21,264 bases of DNA from Planctomycetota bacterium (GCA_013202635.1 JABMRO010000527.1:1-21264); one strand, 5' to 3'. Counted from the stretch's first letter, positions 7,937 to 16,976 are shown. Notes: generated by a model not told the origin, from the sequence alone. A program made the numbers and translations.

Positions 7937-9682
7937 ATGAAGCGACGTTCATTTCTTAAATATACCGGTAGTGCCTGCACATCAGCATTCCTTGGGAGCA
8001 ATGTATCATTAGCCGGAAATGATGTTGCTGATACAAAAGACAGCAGTGCCTATATCGACCGCAGTTTACTTAAATATAGAAACCAAAACCGTTCGACGGT
8101 TGTCTGCCAAAACGGAATTGTGCGCTCCAGCCAGCCTCTGGCCAGTATGGCTGGCGTTGATATCCTTAAGGCCGGCGGTAACGCTGTCGATGCGGCCATT
8201 TGTGCCAATGCAATGTTGTCTCTGGTCGAGCCGATGATGTGCGGGCCGGGCGGTGACCTCTTTGCGATTGTCTGGAATGAAAAAGAACAGAGACTGCTTG
8301 GTCTAAATGCAAGCGGCCGTTCCCCATACGACTGGAGCATCAGTAAAGCACAGGAACTTAGCCTCAATGAGATTCCTGTCCTTGGCCCGTTATCCTGGAG
8401 CGTGCCCGGCTGTGTAAGTGGATGGGATGCACTTCAGAAAAGATTGGGACGGTTTGACCTGGCAAGACTTCTGGAAGCTCCCATATCTTATGCCCGCGAA
8501 GGTTTCCCCGTTTCGCCGGTCATTGCACGCTCATGGTCGTTTGATTCTATAAGAAACTCCACTCTGGCCGGGACTTTTACACCCTCCGGTAAGCCTGTAC
8601 ATTTTGGGGACACTTTCAAAAATCCGGGATTGGCACGATTTTTTGAAACTATTGCACGGGACGGCTCAGAAGCTTTCTATCAGGGTGAGATGGCAGAAAG
8701 GATAGTTAAATTTTCCCGGGCCAACGGCGGCAGGTTTTCAATGCGCGACTTTCGGGACCATACGGCCAACTGGGTTGAACCTGTCAGTACCAACTATCGT
8801 AGTTATGATGTCTGGGAACTTCCGCCGAATGGTCAGGGAATTGCGGCTTTGCAGATGTTGAATATGCTGGAACATTTTGATGTGGCATCTTTGAAGCCCA
8901 ACTCAGCCGAGCATTTGCATCTTTTCATTGAAGCGAAAAAACTGGCATTCGAAGATCGCGCTGTTTATTACGCCGATATGGATTTTGCCGATGTTCCCCT
9001 AAAACATCTTATCTCCAAAGAGTATGCCAGGCAGCGAGTCAAACTTATTAATCCCAAACGAGCTGCACAGAAAGTTCAACCCGGCCGGATTAAAGGTTCA
9101 TCCGATACGGTTTACCTGACAACTGCGGACAAAGACGGCAATATGGTTTCTCTAATTCAGAGCATTTACTACCAGTGGGGCTCGGGTTTTGTACCGGCCG
9201 GTATGGGATTCTGCCTTCAGAACAGGGGGCAGCTATTCTCGCTCAATCCAAATCATCTCAATAAGTTAGAGCCTCACAAAAGACCTTTCCATACTATCAT
9301 ACCTGCATTCATGACTAAAAATGGTAAGCCGGTCTTTTCATTCGGAGTTATGGGAGGAAGTTTTCAGCCACAGGGACATGCGCAGGTACTTATGAATATA
9401 ATTGATTTCGGTATGTCAGTCCAGCAGGCCGGCGAACAGCCGCGGGTCCGGCATTCGGAGAGTTCTACTCCGACGGGTCTTAAAATGAAAGGAGGCGGTT
9501 CGGTAAGTTTTGAACGACACTTCTCGGAAGATGTAAAACGCAAACTTGCCCGTATGGGACACAAAATAAGTCCCAAACCGGGCACGTTTGGAGGTTATCA
9601 GGGAATATGGAGAAAACCAAATCCAAGACGTTATTTCGGCGCCTCCGACCCTCGCAAAGACGGCTGCGCAACAGGCTATTAA
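7937..9682 (+). CDS. Tat-exported gamma-glutamyltransferase-like protein
   Basis: This 581-aa member of the GGT (Ntn-hydrolase) family would cleave or transfer gamma-glutamyl groups, for example from glutathione, or act on a related amide. The N-terminus KRRSFLK is a twin-arginine signal, so it is expected in the periplasm. The large-subunit signature is clear (QPLASMAGVDILKAGGNAVD, about residues 66-85). The proenzyme normally cleaves itself before a nucleophilic Thr. Here the segment SSDTVYLTTADKDGN places that Thr at residue 391, and the oxyanion-region Gly-Gly-Ser (MGGSFQPQG) is also kept, so the enzyme looks intact. The C-terminus GASDPRKDGCATGY is usual for the family. The start is set by a strong Shine-Dalgarno. 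It converges on the oxidoreductase gene with a 50-base gap. The true substrate is unknown, as distant GGT-like proteins include cephalosporin acylase-type amidases. Confidence 0.9.
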   Translation: MKRRSFLKYTGSACTSAFLGSNVSLAGNDVADTKDSSAYIDRSLLKYRNQNRSTVVCQNGIVRSSQPLASMAGVDILKAGGNAVDAAICANAMLSLVEPMMCGPGGDLFAIVWNEKEQRLLGLNASGRSPYDWSISKAQELSLNEIPVLGPLSWSVPGCVSGWDALQKRLGRFDLARLLEAPISYAREGFPVSPVIARSWSFDSIRNSTLAGTFTPSGKPVHFGDTFKNPGLARFFETIARDGSEAFYQGEMAERIVKFSRANGGRFSMRDFRDHTANWVEPVSTNYRSYDVWELPPNGQGIAALQMLNMLEHFDVASLKPNSAEHLHLFIEAKKLAFEDRAVYYADMDFADVPLKHLISKEYARQRVKLINPKRAAQKVQPGRIKGSSDTVYLTTADKDGNMVSLIQSIYYQWGSGFVPAGMGFCLQNRGQLFSLNPNHLNKLEPHKRPFHTIIPAFMTKNGKPVFSFGVMGGSFQPQGHAQVLMNIIDFGMSVQQAGEQPRVRHSESSTPTGLKMKGGGSVSFERHFSEDVKRKLARMGHKISPKPGTFGGYQGIWRKPNPRRYFGASDPRKDGCATGY

Positions 9683-9732
9683 TCTGAACGCTTCATCAGC
9701 ATAAGACTTCCGGTTTTATTTTGATAAAGAAA

Positions 9733-11298
9733 CTACAGCTCCCATCCTTTCCTGTATTTTCTGCGAAGCAAGTCGTTTGCTTCAGGTGAATTAGTTATCC
9801 GCATTTTTTCTGTATCCCATTTCAGCTTCCTGTTAGTTCGCAATGCTATCGCGCCCAGGCAAACTGTCTCGGCAAACGGATATATATTTTCAAAGCCGGC
9901 ACCGGAGGCTTCTCCGCCTTTGCAGGCGCGAATCCATTGATCCAGCTCACTAATCGGACGGGGCAATGTTTCCGGAGGTTTCGTATAGACCCGCATTTTC
10001 TTTTCCGGAATAATGCGTGGATTATTTCCACTAAAGCCTGCCAGAATCTTCCCTTTGTCACCAACAAACATAAGTCCTTCTTCGGGCATATCTTTTCCAT
10101 CCAGTTCCAATTCTCTGGGCTTCGGAGGCCGCAGGCCACCATCATACCAATAGAGAGATACAGGCGGCATATCCTCACGAGCCGGAAACTCAAAGTGTAT
10201 CATCGATGCCCGGGGAAACGATATCTTGTTTATCTGCTTCTTCCATAGATTATCCACTATCGCCCAGTACTGGCTGCGACCGGCTTCCACGCTGACCGGT
10301 GACGTAAGTTTCAATATCTTGAAGATTTGGTAAAAGCTGTAATTGCCCATATCGCCGAGCGCACCCGCCCCAAAATCATACCAGCCTCGAAAGACTGCAT
10401 GAGTATAAGCCGGGTGGTAGTCTCGATGAGGAACAGGGCCAAGCCATAAATCCCATTCGAGCCCGTCCGGGACCGGCGGTTTTTCACGTGGATACTTGGT
10501 CATCCCCTGCGGCCAGAAAGGCCTTGATGACCAATTATGGACCTCTCGTACAGGCCCGATAGCCCCATCCCATATCCATTCACATATCGTGGGTGTTGAT
10601 GTGTTGCCTGCCGCGCAAAACATCTGGCTGGCAACCCCTTCCTTGCGTGCCGTATCCCTTACAAGCCTGGCCTCGTAAAGCACATTAGACATAGTCTTGT
10701 GTGTAATAACATGCTTGCCTTTCTTCATGGCGGCCATCGCAACAGTGGCGTGAAGATGGTCCGGAGTCATTATATAGACTGCGTCTAGGTCGTTCTCGTT
10801 ATCCAGCATCTCGCGAAAATCAATATAAGTAGAGCAGGCCTTGTATCTCCCGGAGCTCGTATTCATTGCATAATAGCTGTCCACAATTTTCCGGCCCACC
10901 TCTCTGCCGCATCGACACCCTCGTTGTCCCTCCCCCCACCTGGGCTTTTTCAAAAACGCACGCACCTTGTTTCGTATCTCGTTCCTTGACCATGCGACGT
11001 AGTCGGAGCTGTCCTTGTTGGGGTCACATATAGAGACGATTTTTAGCTCCGTCTTCGGCAGGGCACCCATCAATTGTCGTATCCCCTGAGTTCCAGCACC
11101 AACGTAGCCAACGTTGATTTTTTCACTCGGGGCAACGTACTTCGCACCGCCCATCACCTGACGCGGTACAATGGTAAAAGCGGCGACCGTACCTGATGCC
11201 GCGGCCAGAAACTCACGACGATTTATAGCTTTATTTTTTGCGGAGGATTTATCTCCGGTTGATGCTTCGGTTTGCTTATTGCTTATATCTCTATCCAT
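9733..11298 (-). CDS. Tat-exported Gfo/Idh/MocA family oxidoreductase
   Basis: This 521-aa NAD(P)-dependent oxidoreductase probably acts on a sugar or polyol. The twin-arginine signal NRREFLAAA is at residues 26-34, and the Rossmann motif GAGTQG at 67-72. TPDHLH (178-183) and HKT (200-202, at the position of the family's EKP motif) mark the catalytic region. The C-terminal alpha/beta domain follows. An insertion of roughly 50 residues after the first Rossmann strands (about 95-150) carries a basic, cysteine-containing patch GCRCGREVG. The start is ATG at 11298 because AAGGAG (11312-11307) stands eight bases upstream; a TTG six bases earlier would be too close to it. Tat export with bound cofactor is known for family members such as glucose-fructose oxidoreductase. 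It is transcribed away from the DUF362 gene. The substrate cannot be inferred. Confidence 0.9.
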   Translation of the reverse strand: MDRDISNKQTEASTGDKSSAKNKAINRREFLAAASGTVAAFTIVPRQVMGGAKYVAPSEKINVGYVGAGTQGIRQLMGALPKTELKIVSICDPNKDSSDYVAWSRNEIRNKVRAFLKKPRWGEGQRGCRCGREVGRKIVDSYYAMNTSSGRYKACSTYIDFREMLDNENDLDAVYIMTPDHLHATVAMAAMKKGKHVITHKTMSNVLYEARLVRDTARKEGVASQMFCAAGNTSTPTICEWIWDGAIGPVREVHNWSSRPFWPQGMTKYPREKPPVPDGLEWDLWLGPVPHRDYHPAYTHAVFRGWYDFGAGALGDMGNYSFYQIFKILKLTSPVSVEAGRSQYWAIVDNLWKKQINKISFPRASMIHFEFPAREDMPPVSLYWYDGGLRPPKPRELELDGKDMPEEGLMFVGDKGKILAGFSGNNPRIIPEKKMRVYTKPPETLPRPISELDQWIRACKGGEASGAGFENIYPFAETVCLGAIALRTNRKLKWDTEKMRITNSPEANDLLRRKYRKGWEL

Positions 11299-11356
11299 TG
11301 TCAACTCTCCTTACCGTTAATGTTTTCGGAAAACGGGATTTGCTCTTGGTATTCTT

Positions 11357-11385
11357 AATATAATAAAGTTACACGATATCCCCAA
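11357..11385 (-). promoter_or_regulatory. Possible promoter for the oxidoreductase
   Basis: Read on the minus strand, TTGGGG (11385-11380) and TATATT (11362-11357) are 17 bases apart, giving a leader of about 50 nt. The -35 box is weak, so this is tentative. Confidence 0.3.
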
Positions 11386-11472
11386 TATATGCAAGAGTTG
11401 TTATCCGTATATTCTTTACCGCCGGCCGGCACTATAGTCGGGAATATGCCTATAGTACACAATTGGATCTTT

Positions 11473-11498
11473 CGTATTTCAATGATTGTTGAAATGCG
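11473..11498. promoter_or_regulatory. Palindromic operator-like site
   Basis: CGTATTTCAA (11473-11482) and TTGAAATGCG (11489-11498) form an inverted repeat of ten bases with one mismatch around a six-base centre. It lies in the divergent region and covers the -35 box of the predicted DUF362 promoter. That is the expected place for a dimeric repressor. No regulator gene is present in the window. Confidence 0.45.
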
Positions 11499-11514
11499 GG
11501 CAATATGCTACAAT
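11486..11514 (+). promoter_or_regulatory. Predicted promoter for the DUF362 gene
   Basis: TTGTTG (11486-11491) and TACAAT (11509-11514) are separated by 17 bases. The start would fall near 11521, giving a leader of about 78 nt. The -35 box overlaps the palindrome at 11473-11498. Confidence 0.45.
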
Positions 11515-11598
11515 TTGACGGATTGAAAAAAGTGCTGTTTTTGATTAACCGGCTCATCTCGTCTAAGAGCCGCAGCAGGAAATTTGAGAGGGGTAAAA

Positions 11599-13272
11599 AT
11601 GCGAATGCTCGGAACAAAACAATCACAACCAGCCTGTCCAAATGCTTCTAAGTCTTTCAAGCAGAACAACAAACGCTACTGGTTTACGTGGATTTTTCCC
11701 ATCGGGGGATTATTGGCCCTTTTATGGTTCTTAATTCGTGTCATACCGAAGCCTTCCCGTGCAATGTATCCGTGTCAGCGAACGGCTTTCCCGTTGGCCT
11801 CGGGTTTTGTGATTTGGCTTGCCGGGGCAATCGGCTCAATCACAGCCTTTCGCAGGGCAAAACGCTGTTTTGCTCAGTCCCGCTACATATTATGTGTAAT
11901 ACTCATCGCCGCCAGTGTTGGATCAATATGGTTAGCTCAGGGCGTTACAACAGAAGAAGTGGTTTTAGCCGATGAACCGACCTCAAACGCTCCTGTTGGA
12001 ACCGCAAAAGGAATTCACCCCGGACGTGTTGTTTGGGCGCATAATCCTGATGCCACTGACTGGGACGGACCAGGAAACGGATATTGGTGGGAAAACAGTC
12101 ACACAAACCAGGCCGTAGTGAACCAAATGATGAGCCGGGCAATAAGAGCACTCAGCGGTGACCGAACAAGTGCCGCCGCCTGGGATACGCTATTCAAACA
12201 TTTCAATAAAACACACGGCAAAGGAGATGCCGGATACAAATCAGGTGAAAAGATTATTATCAAAGTTAACTATGTAGGCTGTATAAAGATATGGAGCTCA
12301 CAGCCCGTAAAAAACATTAAAGACTACAACCTCAGAAGTCTTGATTATATGAACACATCACCACATATGATAATCGCACTGCTTGACCAGCTTGTTAATG
12401 AAGCCGGTGTGAATGAGGCTGATATTACCGTTGGCGATACTTTATGTTACTTTCCCAATGAGTTCTATAATATGTGCCACGCAAAGTTTCCCGATGTCCG
12501 TTATCTGGATTACGTAGGCAAATTCGGCTGGACAAAGGCGAAGCTGTCGTCAGTTCCATTTTACTGGAGCACGCTTGATGCCAATGGAAAAGGCACCGAC
12601 TATGCACCTGCTTCCTATGTTGAAGCTGATTATCTAATTAATCTGGCGAATCTTAAAAGCCACAACGACCAGGCAGGCATAACGCTTTGCGCAAAAAACC
12701 ATTATGGCTCGCTTGTCAGAAAGCCGGCCCGAACCCGGGAATATTACGATATGCACAAAGAACTGCCATATAACAAGCCGGGCATGGGACATTACAGGCC
12801 TCTCGTGGACCTGATGGGACATAAACATCTCGGCGGCAAGACCATGCTGTATTTAATCGACGGATTATACGCCGGAAAACATGCAAAAGAAAGGGCACCG
12901 AGAAAGTGGAACATATCTCCCTTCAACGGAGACTGGAGTTCAAGTCTTTTTGTCTCACAGGACCCGGTCGCGATTGATTCTGTCGGTTTCGATTTTCTCT
13001 GGACCGAATGGGACGATGGACCTCACCAGTCCGGCACAACTGATTATCTCGTCGAGGCGGCTATGGCGGATAACCCGCCTTCAGGAACTTTCTATGATCC
13101 TGACCATAAGGGAAATATATCTCGTCTGAAAAGCCTTGGAGTTTACGAACACTGGAACAATCCTGTCGATAAGCAGTATTCCCGTAATTTAGGAACAGGC
13201 AAAGGCATTGAATTGATTAAGCTCAGCAGGGCGTTAAAGCTTGCGGCAGCTACCGGGTATTCTCCCAATTAG
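11599..13272 (+). CDS. Membrane-anchored DUF362 domain protein
   Basis: This 557-aa protein has three predicted membrane helices near its N-terminus (about residues 28-50, 64-84 and 95-114), then a large soluble DUF362 domain (about 195 to the end). Family-typical blocks are KIIIKVNYVGC-like near the domain start, a VGDT turn, NLANLKSHNDQAGITLCAKNHYGS written here as NLANLKSH then ITLCAKNHYG, and the late segment SQDPVAIDSVGFDFL. The biochemical role of DUF362 is unsettled; some members are fused to ferredoxin domains, but no CxxCxxC-type cluster is seen here. The start is ATG 11599 because GAGAGGGG (11586-11593) lies five bases before it; a TTG at 11584 overlaps that site and is unlikely. 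It ends only seven bases from the convergent pseudopilin gene. The first helices contain several Cys, which are unremarkable. Confidence 0.8.
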   Translation: MRMLGTKQSQPACPNASKSFKQNNKRYWFTWIFPIGGLLALLWFLIRVIPKPSRAMYPCQRTAFPLASGFVIWLAGAIGSITAFRRAKRCFAQSRYILCVILIAASVGSIWLAQGVTTEEVVLADEPTSNAPVGTAKGIHPGRVVWAHNPDATDWDGPGNGYWWENSHTNQAVVNQMMSRAIRALSGDRTSAAAWDTLFKHFNKTHGKGDAGYKSGEKIIIKVNYVGCIKIWSSQPVKNIKDYNLRSLDYMNTSPHMIIALLDQLVNEAGVNEADITVGDTLCYFPNEFYNMCHAKFPDVRYLDYVGKFGWTKAKLSSVPFYWSTLDANGKGTDYAPASYVEADYLINLANLKSHNDQAGITLCAKNHYGSLVRKPARTREYYDMHKELPYNKPGMGHYRPLVDLMGHKHLGGKTMLYLIDGLYAGKHAKERAPRKWNISPFNGDWSSSLFVSQDPVAIDSVGFDFLWTEWDDGPHQSGTTDYLVEAAMADNPPSGTFYDPDHKGNISRLKSLGVYEHWNNPVDKQYSRNLGTGKGIELIKLSRALKLAAATGYSPN

Positions 13273-13279
13273 CCATAGA

Positions 13280-14140
13280 TCAGTCGCCCTTATAGCGATA
13301 TGCCCAGCCTTTGGCCATATAATTGATATCCTGTGTCTGGCCCTCGGGAGGATATTCAATGCCGTAAGTTCCAACCTCTTGACTAATCAACTTATCCACA
13401 CGCTCTATAGTAAAGCTATCACGCCATTTGCGAACTTCCGAATGCCCATCACAGAACCCCAAAACGCTGCTGTCACCATGATTGACCGCCATCGGACCCC
13501 ACCAGCCCCATTCAGTATTTCCCGTGTACTCGGGGGCGCCGAGTACAAAGTGATGGCTCGAATTCCAATTTCGTGTTTCCGCACTCTCAACGAATACATA
13601 ACGGGTCGATGGCGAAGTAATCTCACCGAAAGCTTTGATTTGCACATTGTATTGCGAACTGCTGGAGTTCGGATATCCATATAAACACATAGGAACTCCG
13701 TAAGAGACAAAAACTCCGGTTCTATCATACATGCTCTTACGGACATTATCGGCAGGGCAATGATATGCATCCGCGTCTTTGATATACGGAAACAGCACAC
13801 CTACTTCAATCCCCCGGATCTCATCTTCATCCGTCACAGGTGGATCCGCTTGGGTATTGCTAAGAAGGCTGCCATTTATGTTACGAGGCACCCCGACCCA
13901 GCCGACGTATGTCCCGTTCTGTTCTACACCATTGTCTTCAGAACTCATGATGCGGCTATCATTATCTCCCATGTACATATACCAACCCAGGGCAAGGTTC
14001 TTGGTATTGCTCAGGCAAACTGTCGTTGCAGCTTTCTTTTTTACTGAGTTCAGCGCCGGCATAATGATGGCCATAAGCAGCGCTATAATCGCAATCACTA
14101 CAAGAAGCTCTATCAGGGTAAAGCCTTTCAACTTGACCAT
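13280..14140 (-). CDS. Type II secretion pseudopilin-like protein (H-X9-DG family)
   Basis: This 286-aa protein starts with a class III signal. Prepilin peptidase would cleave after Gly6 and leave Phe7, with the conserved Glu at +5 (GFTLIELL). The following hydrophobic helix is the usual pilin spike. Towards the C-terminus HGDSSVLGFCDG gives the H-X9-DG motif of planctomycete prepilin-like proteins, which are present in many copies in these genomes and usually of unknown function. An ideal Shine-Dalgarno AAGGAGG (14153-14147) stands six bases before the ATG. No other secretion or pilus gene is nearby, so the protein probably works with machinery encoded elsewhere. It has its own promoter and lies downstream of the lactonase in the same direction. 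Confidence 0.88.
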   Translation of the reverse strand: MVKLKGFTLIELLVVIAIIALLMAIIMPALNSVKKKAATTVCLSNTKNLALGWYMYMGDNDSRIMSSEDNGVEQNGTYVGWVGVPRNINGSLLSNTQADPPVTDEDEIRGIEVGVLFPYIKDADAYHCPADNVRKSMYDRTGVFVSYGVPMCLYGYPNSSSSQYNVQIKAFGEITSPSTRYVFVESAETRNWNSSHHFVLGAPEYTGNTEWGWWGPMAVNHGDSSVLGFCDGHSEVRKWRDSFTIERVDKLISQEVGTYGIEYPPEGQTQDINYMAKGWAYRYKGD

Positions 14141-14161
14141 TACGGGCCTCCTTGTTTTTTA

Positions 14162-14176
14162 GAGAAAATGTTTCTC
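14162..14176 (-). other. Small hairpin in the pseudopilin leader
   Basis: GAGAAA (14162-14167) and TTTCTC (14171-14176) pair perfectly across a three-base loop, within the 5' leader and upstream of the Shine-Dalgarno. Its role is unknown. Confidence 0.3.
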
Positions 14177-14229
14177 ATTCAACGTTTCATTTGAATCTGA
14201 TGCTGATTTCTTCCGGCTTTGCTTTGCAT

Positions 14230-14259
14230 ATTATAACACAACCGGTCTCGCTGATGCAA
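14230..14259 (-). promoter_or_regulatory. Strong sigma70-like promoter for the pseudopilin
   Basis: On the minus strand TTGCAT (14259-14254) is followed after 18 bases by a perfect TATAAT (14235-14230), preceded by an extended -10 TG. The transcript would start near 14223 with a leader of about 83 nt. The promoter sits just after the lactonase stop codon, so the pseudopilin can be expressed separately from that operon. Confidence 0.6.
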
Positions 14260-14272
14260 TTCATAAGTGGCG

Positions 14273-15313
14273 CTACCGGATATTTTTCCAATTAGCTCCC
14301 TTTGTTTTTGTTTTAATGCGGCACAGACAATCATCAACCGTCATATTCAGAACCGAGCCGTCATTGCCCCAGGCACAGTTGGCTGTGCGTTTGCCGGTAT
14401 GAATTCTGCCAAGAAGCCTGCCCTCAGGCGTGATAACGTACACCCCTCCGGGGCCGGTAGCGAACAGATTCCCATTCTGGTCAACCTTTAAGCCGTCGGG
14501 GGAGCCGGGATATTTCCTCTTCAGACTCGAATAGTTATACAAAACCTTTCCCGTTCCAAGAGTGCCGTCCCGTTTGACTGGAAATGCGTTTATAATGGGA
14601 TTTTTAGAATCTGATTGTGCAACATAGAGGACATTTTCTTCCGGGGAAAATGCAATTCCATTCGGTCTGGTCATTTCTTTGGTAAGCAGAGTCAATTGGC
14701 CTGCGGTTGAAAGACGATAAACACCACAATAATCAAGTTCACGCCTCGGGTCGTTATAACCTTTCGGCAAACCATAAGGGGGGTCCGTGAAATAAATATC
14801 ACCATTAGATTTAACCGCGGCATCGTTCGGGCTGTTTAGCCGCTTTCCCTTATAATTATCAACGAGAGTTTTCTTACCTCCACCTTTTTCCAGTCTCGAA
14901 ATACGCCGGTCACCATGCTCACAAAATATAATGCGTCTCTGTAGGTCTAAAGTTAATCCGTTGCTTCCGGGTTCACGGCCATAGTCCGCAACGCCCGTAT
15001 AACCCGATGGTTTCATAAACAGGCTGATGCCTTCTCCTTCCTTCCATTTCATCACGGAATTGCGCGGTATATCCGAAAAAATCAGACAGCCGCCGTCATT
15101 CTGAATCCACAACGGCCCCTCGGACCACTCAAACCCTGAAGCAAGCAGCTCAATCCGAGCATCAGAGCCAATAAGGTCATCGATGCGATTGTCGAACCTG
15201 ACAACCTCTCCGATAGTGGGATAATTCTTTGCTTCTTGTGCAAAAGTTCTTAAAGAAAAAGCCACAAAGAACATAGCTAGAAACAAAGCTTGATTGTTTA
15301 ATTTATTCTTCAT
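14273..15313 (-). CDS. Secreted SMP-30/gluconolactonase-like protein
   Basis: This 346-aa six-bladed beta-propeller has a Sec signal (cleavage likely after Ala25, TFA then QEA). The family's metal-binding positions appear conserved: Glu65 in SEGP, Asn163 in NSPND, and the later PNG and SPDG motifs. Proteins of this type hydrolyse sugar lactones such as gluconolactone, or other lactones, with a divalent metal ion. GGAG stands seven bases upstream of the ATG. The gene follows serine hydrolase copy 1 after 31 bases, so the two are probably co-transcribed. The substrate is unknown. The signal peptide places it in the periplasm or outside the cell. Confidence 0.87.
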   Translation of the reverse strand: MKNKLNNQALFLAMFFVAFSLRTFAQEAKNYPTIGEVVRFDNRIDDLIGSDARIELLASGFEWSEGPLWIQNDGGCLIFSDIPRNSVMKWKEGEGISLFMKPSGYTGVADYGREPGSNGLTLDLQRRIIFCEHGDRRISRLEKGGGKKTLVDNYKGKRLNSPNDAAVKSNGDIYFTDPPYGLPKGYNDPRRELDYCGVYRLSTAGQLTLLTKEMTRPNGIAFSPEENVLYVAQSDSKNPIINAFPVKRDGTLGTGKVLYNYSSLKRKYPGSPDGLKVDQNGNLFATGPGGVYVITPEGRLLGRIHTGKRTANCAWGNDGSVLNMTVDDCLCRIKTKTKGANWKNIR

Positions 15314-15344
15314 TTTAGCACTCCATGTTATAAGATTGCCCCTA

Positions 15345-16934
15345 TTAGTTTAGATCAAAATTCCTATCATTATCATTATTAACTTTCTTGATTCTGTAGT
15401 TTTGCCAGGTAAGAGTGGGACCACGAAGATCAAGACACTTTCCGGAGGGGGTGAAGAACAGGCCAGGCAGATACTCATCTAATCGACCACCGTCAAAGTC
15501 GCCAGCATCGTTGCCAAGTACGAAACTGTCAACATAAAGGTACCCATCTTCCTCGAATACCTTTACATGAAGGTTCCTGGCTGTTAAGCCCATGGCTAGT
15601 GCGATGTTGACAATGGTATCAAATTTCCAGCCGCTCATAAGATATTTATAGGTGCCAACGTATTTTTTCCATGCTGGTTTGAATCGTGTGAAGGCGTCGG
15701 GATCGGATGGCTGCAAGGCCTGATACTCGCCAGATGGGGTCTCGAACGATTCGTCCTTCTGAACGAGATTCTCGTCGATCAGATCAGTGATGACACTATT
15801 AAACGAATGTTCAAGAGTCTCAGAATTCACCAGAAGCACACTACCAAATCCATATTCAGGGAACCAATACATGCCTGTTATGAACCCCACCCCTCCGCCT
15901 CCATGCCCTAACCAGTAGTTTCCGTTTACGTGAAGAGCATGAACTCCCAGTCCGTAATCCTTACTGCGTATCGATGGGGTAAGCATGCTTGTAATGAGGC
16001 GTTCATCAAGAATTGCCCGACCATCCACCTTGCCTCCATTGAGAAAAAACTGCACGACTTTGGCCATTCCCTTGGCATCGGCATACACACTGCCAGAGCC
16101 ACCATAAGGTACATTGATCCACAGAGGCAATTGCTTTACATGGGACATATGCCCCACAGCCCTGTTGGGATGGTTTCGGATGAACTCAGGATCTACCGAA
16201 CAGTTAGGCATATTTAAGGGCGCAAAAATCTTGTCCTCTACGTATTGGGCAAACGGTTGGCTGGACTGTACCTCCAATATATACACCGCAATGTCATACC
16301 CTAAGTTGGAATAGCTGTATCTCTCGCCCACCTTGTGACGGAGCCATGTATCTGAAACGCTTAAAACATGTTCTTCTAGTGTTCCATAAGATGGTTCCCT
16401 GGCGTTGCCGACAGGAGCGTCACGCGCAATCCCTGATGTGTGAGACAACAGGTGACGCAGGGTAATTTTTTTCTGCGGATTCTCTTCAAATCGGCTATTG
16501 ACTGTGAACTGTGGCCAGTACTCAATGATAGGAACGTCCAGTTCGAGCAAACCATCTTGAACCGCAATCATCACGGCCGTGGCCGTGATAGTCTTGGATA
16601 TGGAGCAGATTGCAAACATAGTATCAGTTGTAACAGGCGTCTTCAGGTCATAATCGGTATAGCCAAATCCGCCTGCCCACAGGATGCCGTCACGATCGAC
16701 CAATGCGAGCGATAGGCCAGGCACCTTGTCCTCGGCCATTATCTTAGGGATGTATTTGCGGTATTTATCAAATACACTACACATACCCGGGCTTAAGCCA
16801 GGCCTGATGTATTCATCCTGTAGTTTGGGACTGATGGTGTTACAACCCGGGCCCAAAAAGACCAACAGAATAGCGAAAACAACGATTAATTGTGCAGTAC
16901 GCTCTTTCCTGATATGATAGCTCGTATTGTTCAC
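15345..16934 (-). CDS. Beta-lactamase-fold serine hydrolase, copy 1 (intact)
   Basis: This 529-aa protein belongs to the beta-lactamase class C / esterase / D-aminopeptidase superfamily. All three catalytic motifs are present: SISK with nucleophile Ser111 and Lys114, YSN with Tyr208 and Asn210, and HGG at 344-346. An N-terminal hydrophobic segment ends in GPGC with Cys31, which resembles a lipoprotein signal although the lipobox is not canonical. A C-terminal extension of about 130 residues (TYKYLMSGWKF to the end) follows the catalytic domain. Likely a periplasmic esterase or peptidase; true beta-lactamase activity is not implied. The start is GTG at 16934 with only a weak AGAG upstream, where the paralogue has AGGAG. 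It is very similar to the neighbouring copy and lies 31 bases before the lactonase. Confidence 0.87.
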   Translation of the reverse strand: MNNTSYHIRKERTAQLIVVFAILLVFLGPGCNTISPKLQDEYIRPGLSPGMCSVFDKYRKYIPKIMAEDKVPGLSLALVDRDGILWAGGFGYTDYDLKTPVTTDTMFAICSISKTITATAVMIAVQDGLLELDVPIIEYWPQFTVNSRFEENPQKKITLRHLLSHTSGIARDAPVGNAREPSYGTLEEHVLSVSDTWLRHKVGERYSYSNLGYDIAVYILEVQSSQPFAQYVEDKIFAPLNMPNCSVDPEFIRNHPNRAVGHMSHVKQLPLWINVPYGGSGSVYADAKGMAKVVQFFLNGGKVDGRAILDERLITSMLTPSIRSKDYGLGVHALHVNGNYWLGHGGGGVGFITGMYWFPEYGFGSVLLVNSETLEHSFNSVITDLIDENLVQKDESFETPSGEYQALQPSDPDAFTRFKPAWKKYVGTYKYLMSGWKFDTIVNIALAMGLTARNLHVKVFEEDGYLYVDSFVLGNDAGDFDGGRLDEYLPGLFFTPSGKCLDLRGPTLTWQNYRIKKVNNDNDRNFDLN

Positions 16935-16976
16935 AGTTTACACTCTATTCGGTTCTTGCTAACGCGGAACTCACCG

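Noticed and set aside
7784..9732. Intrinsic terminators after the giant gene and after the GGT-like gene
   Set aside because: No stem with a following T-tract was found in either short intergenic region.
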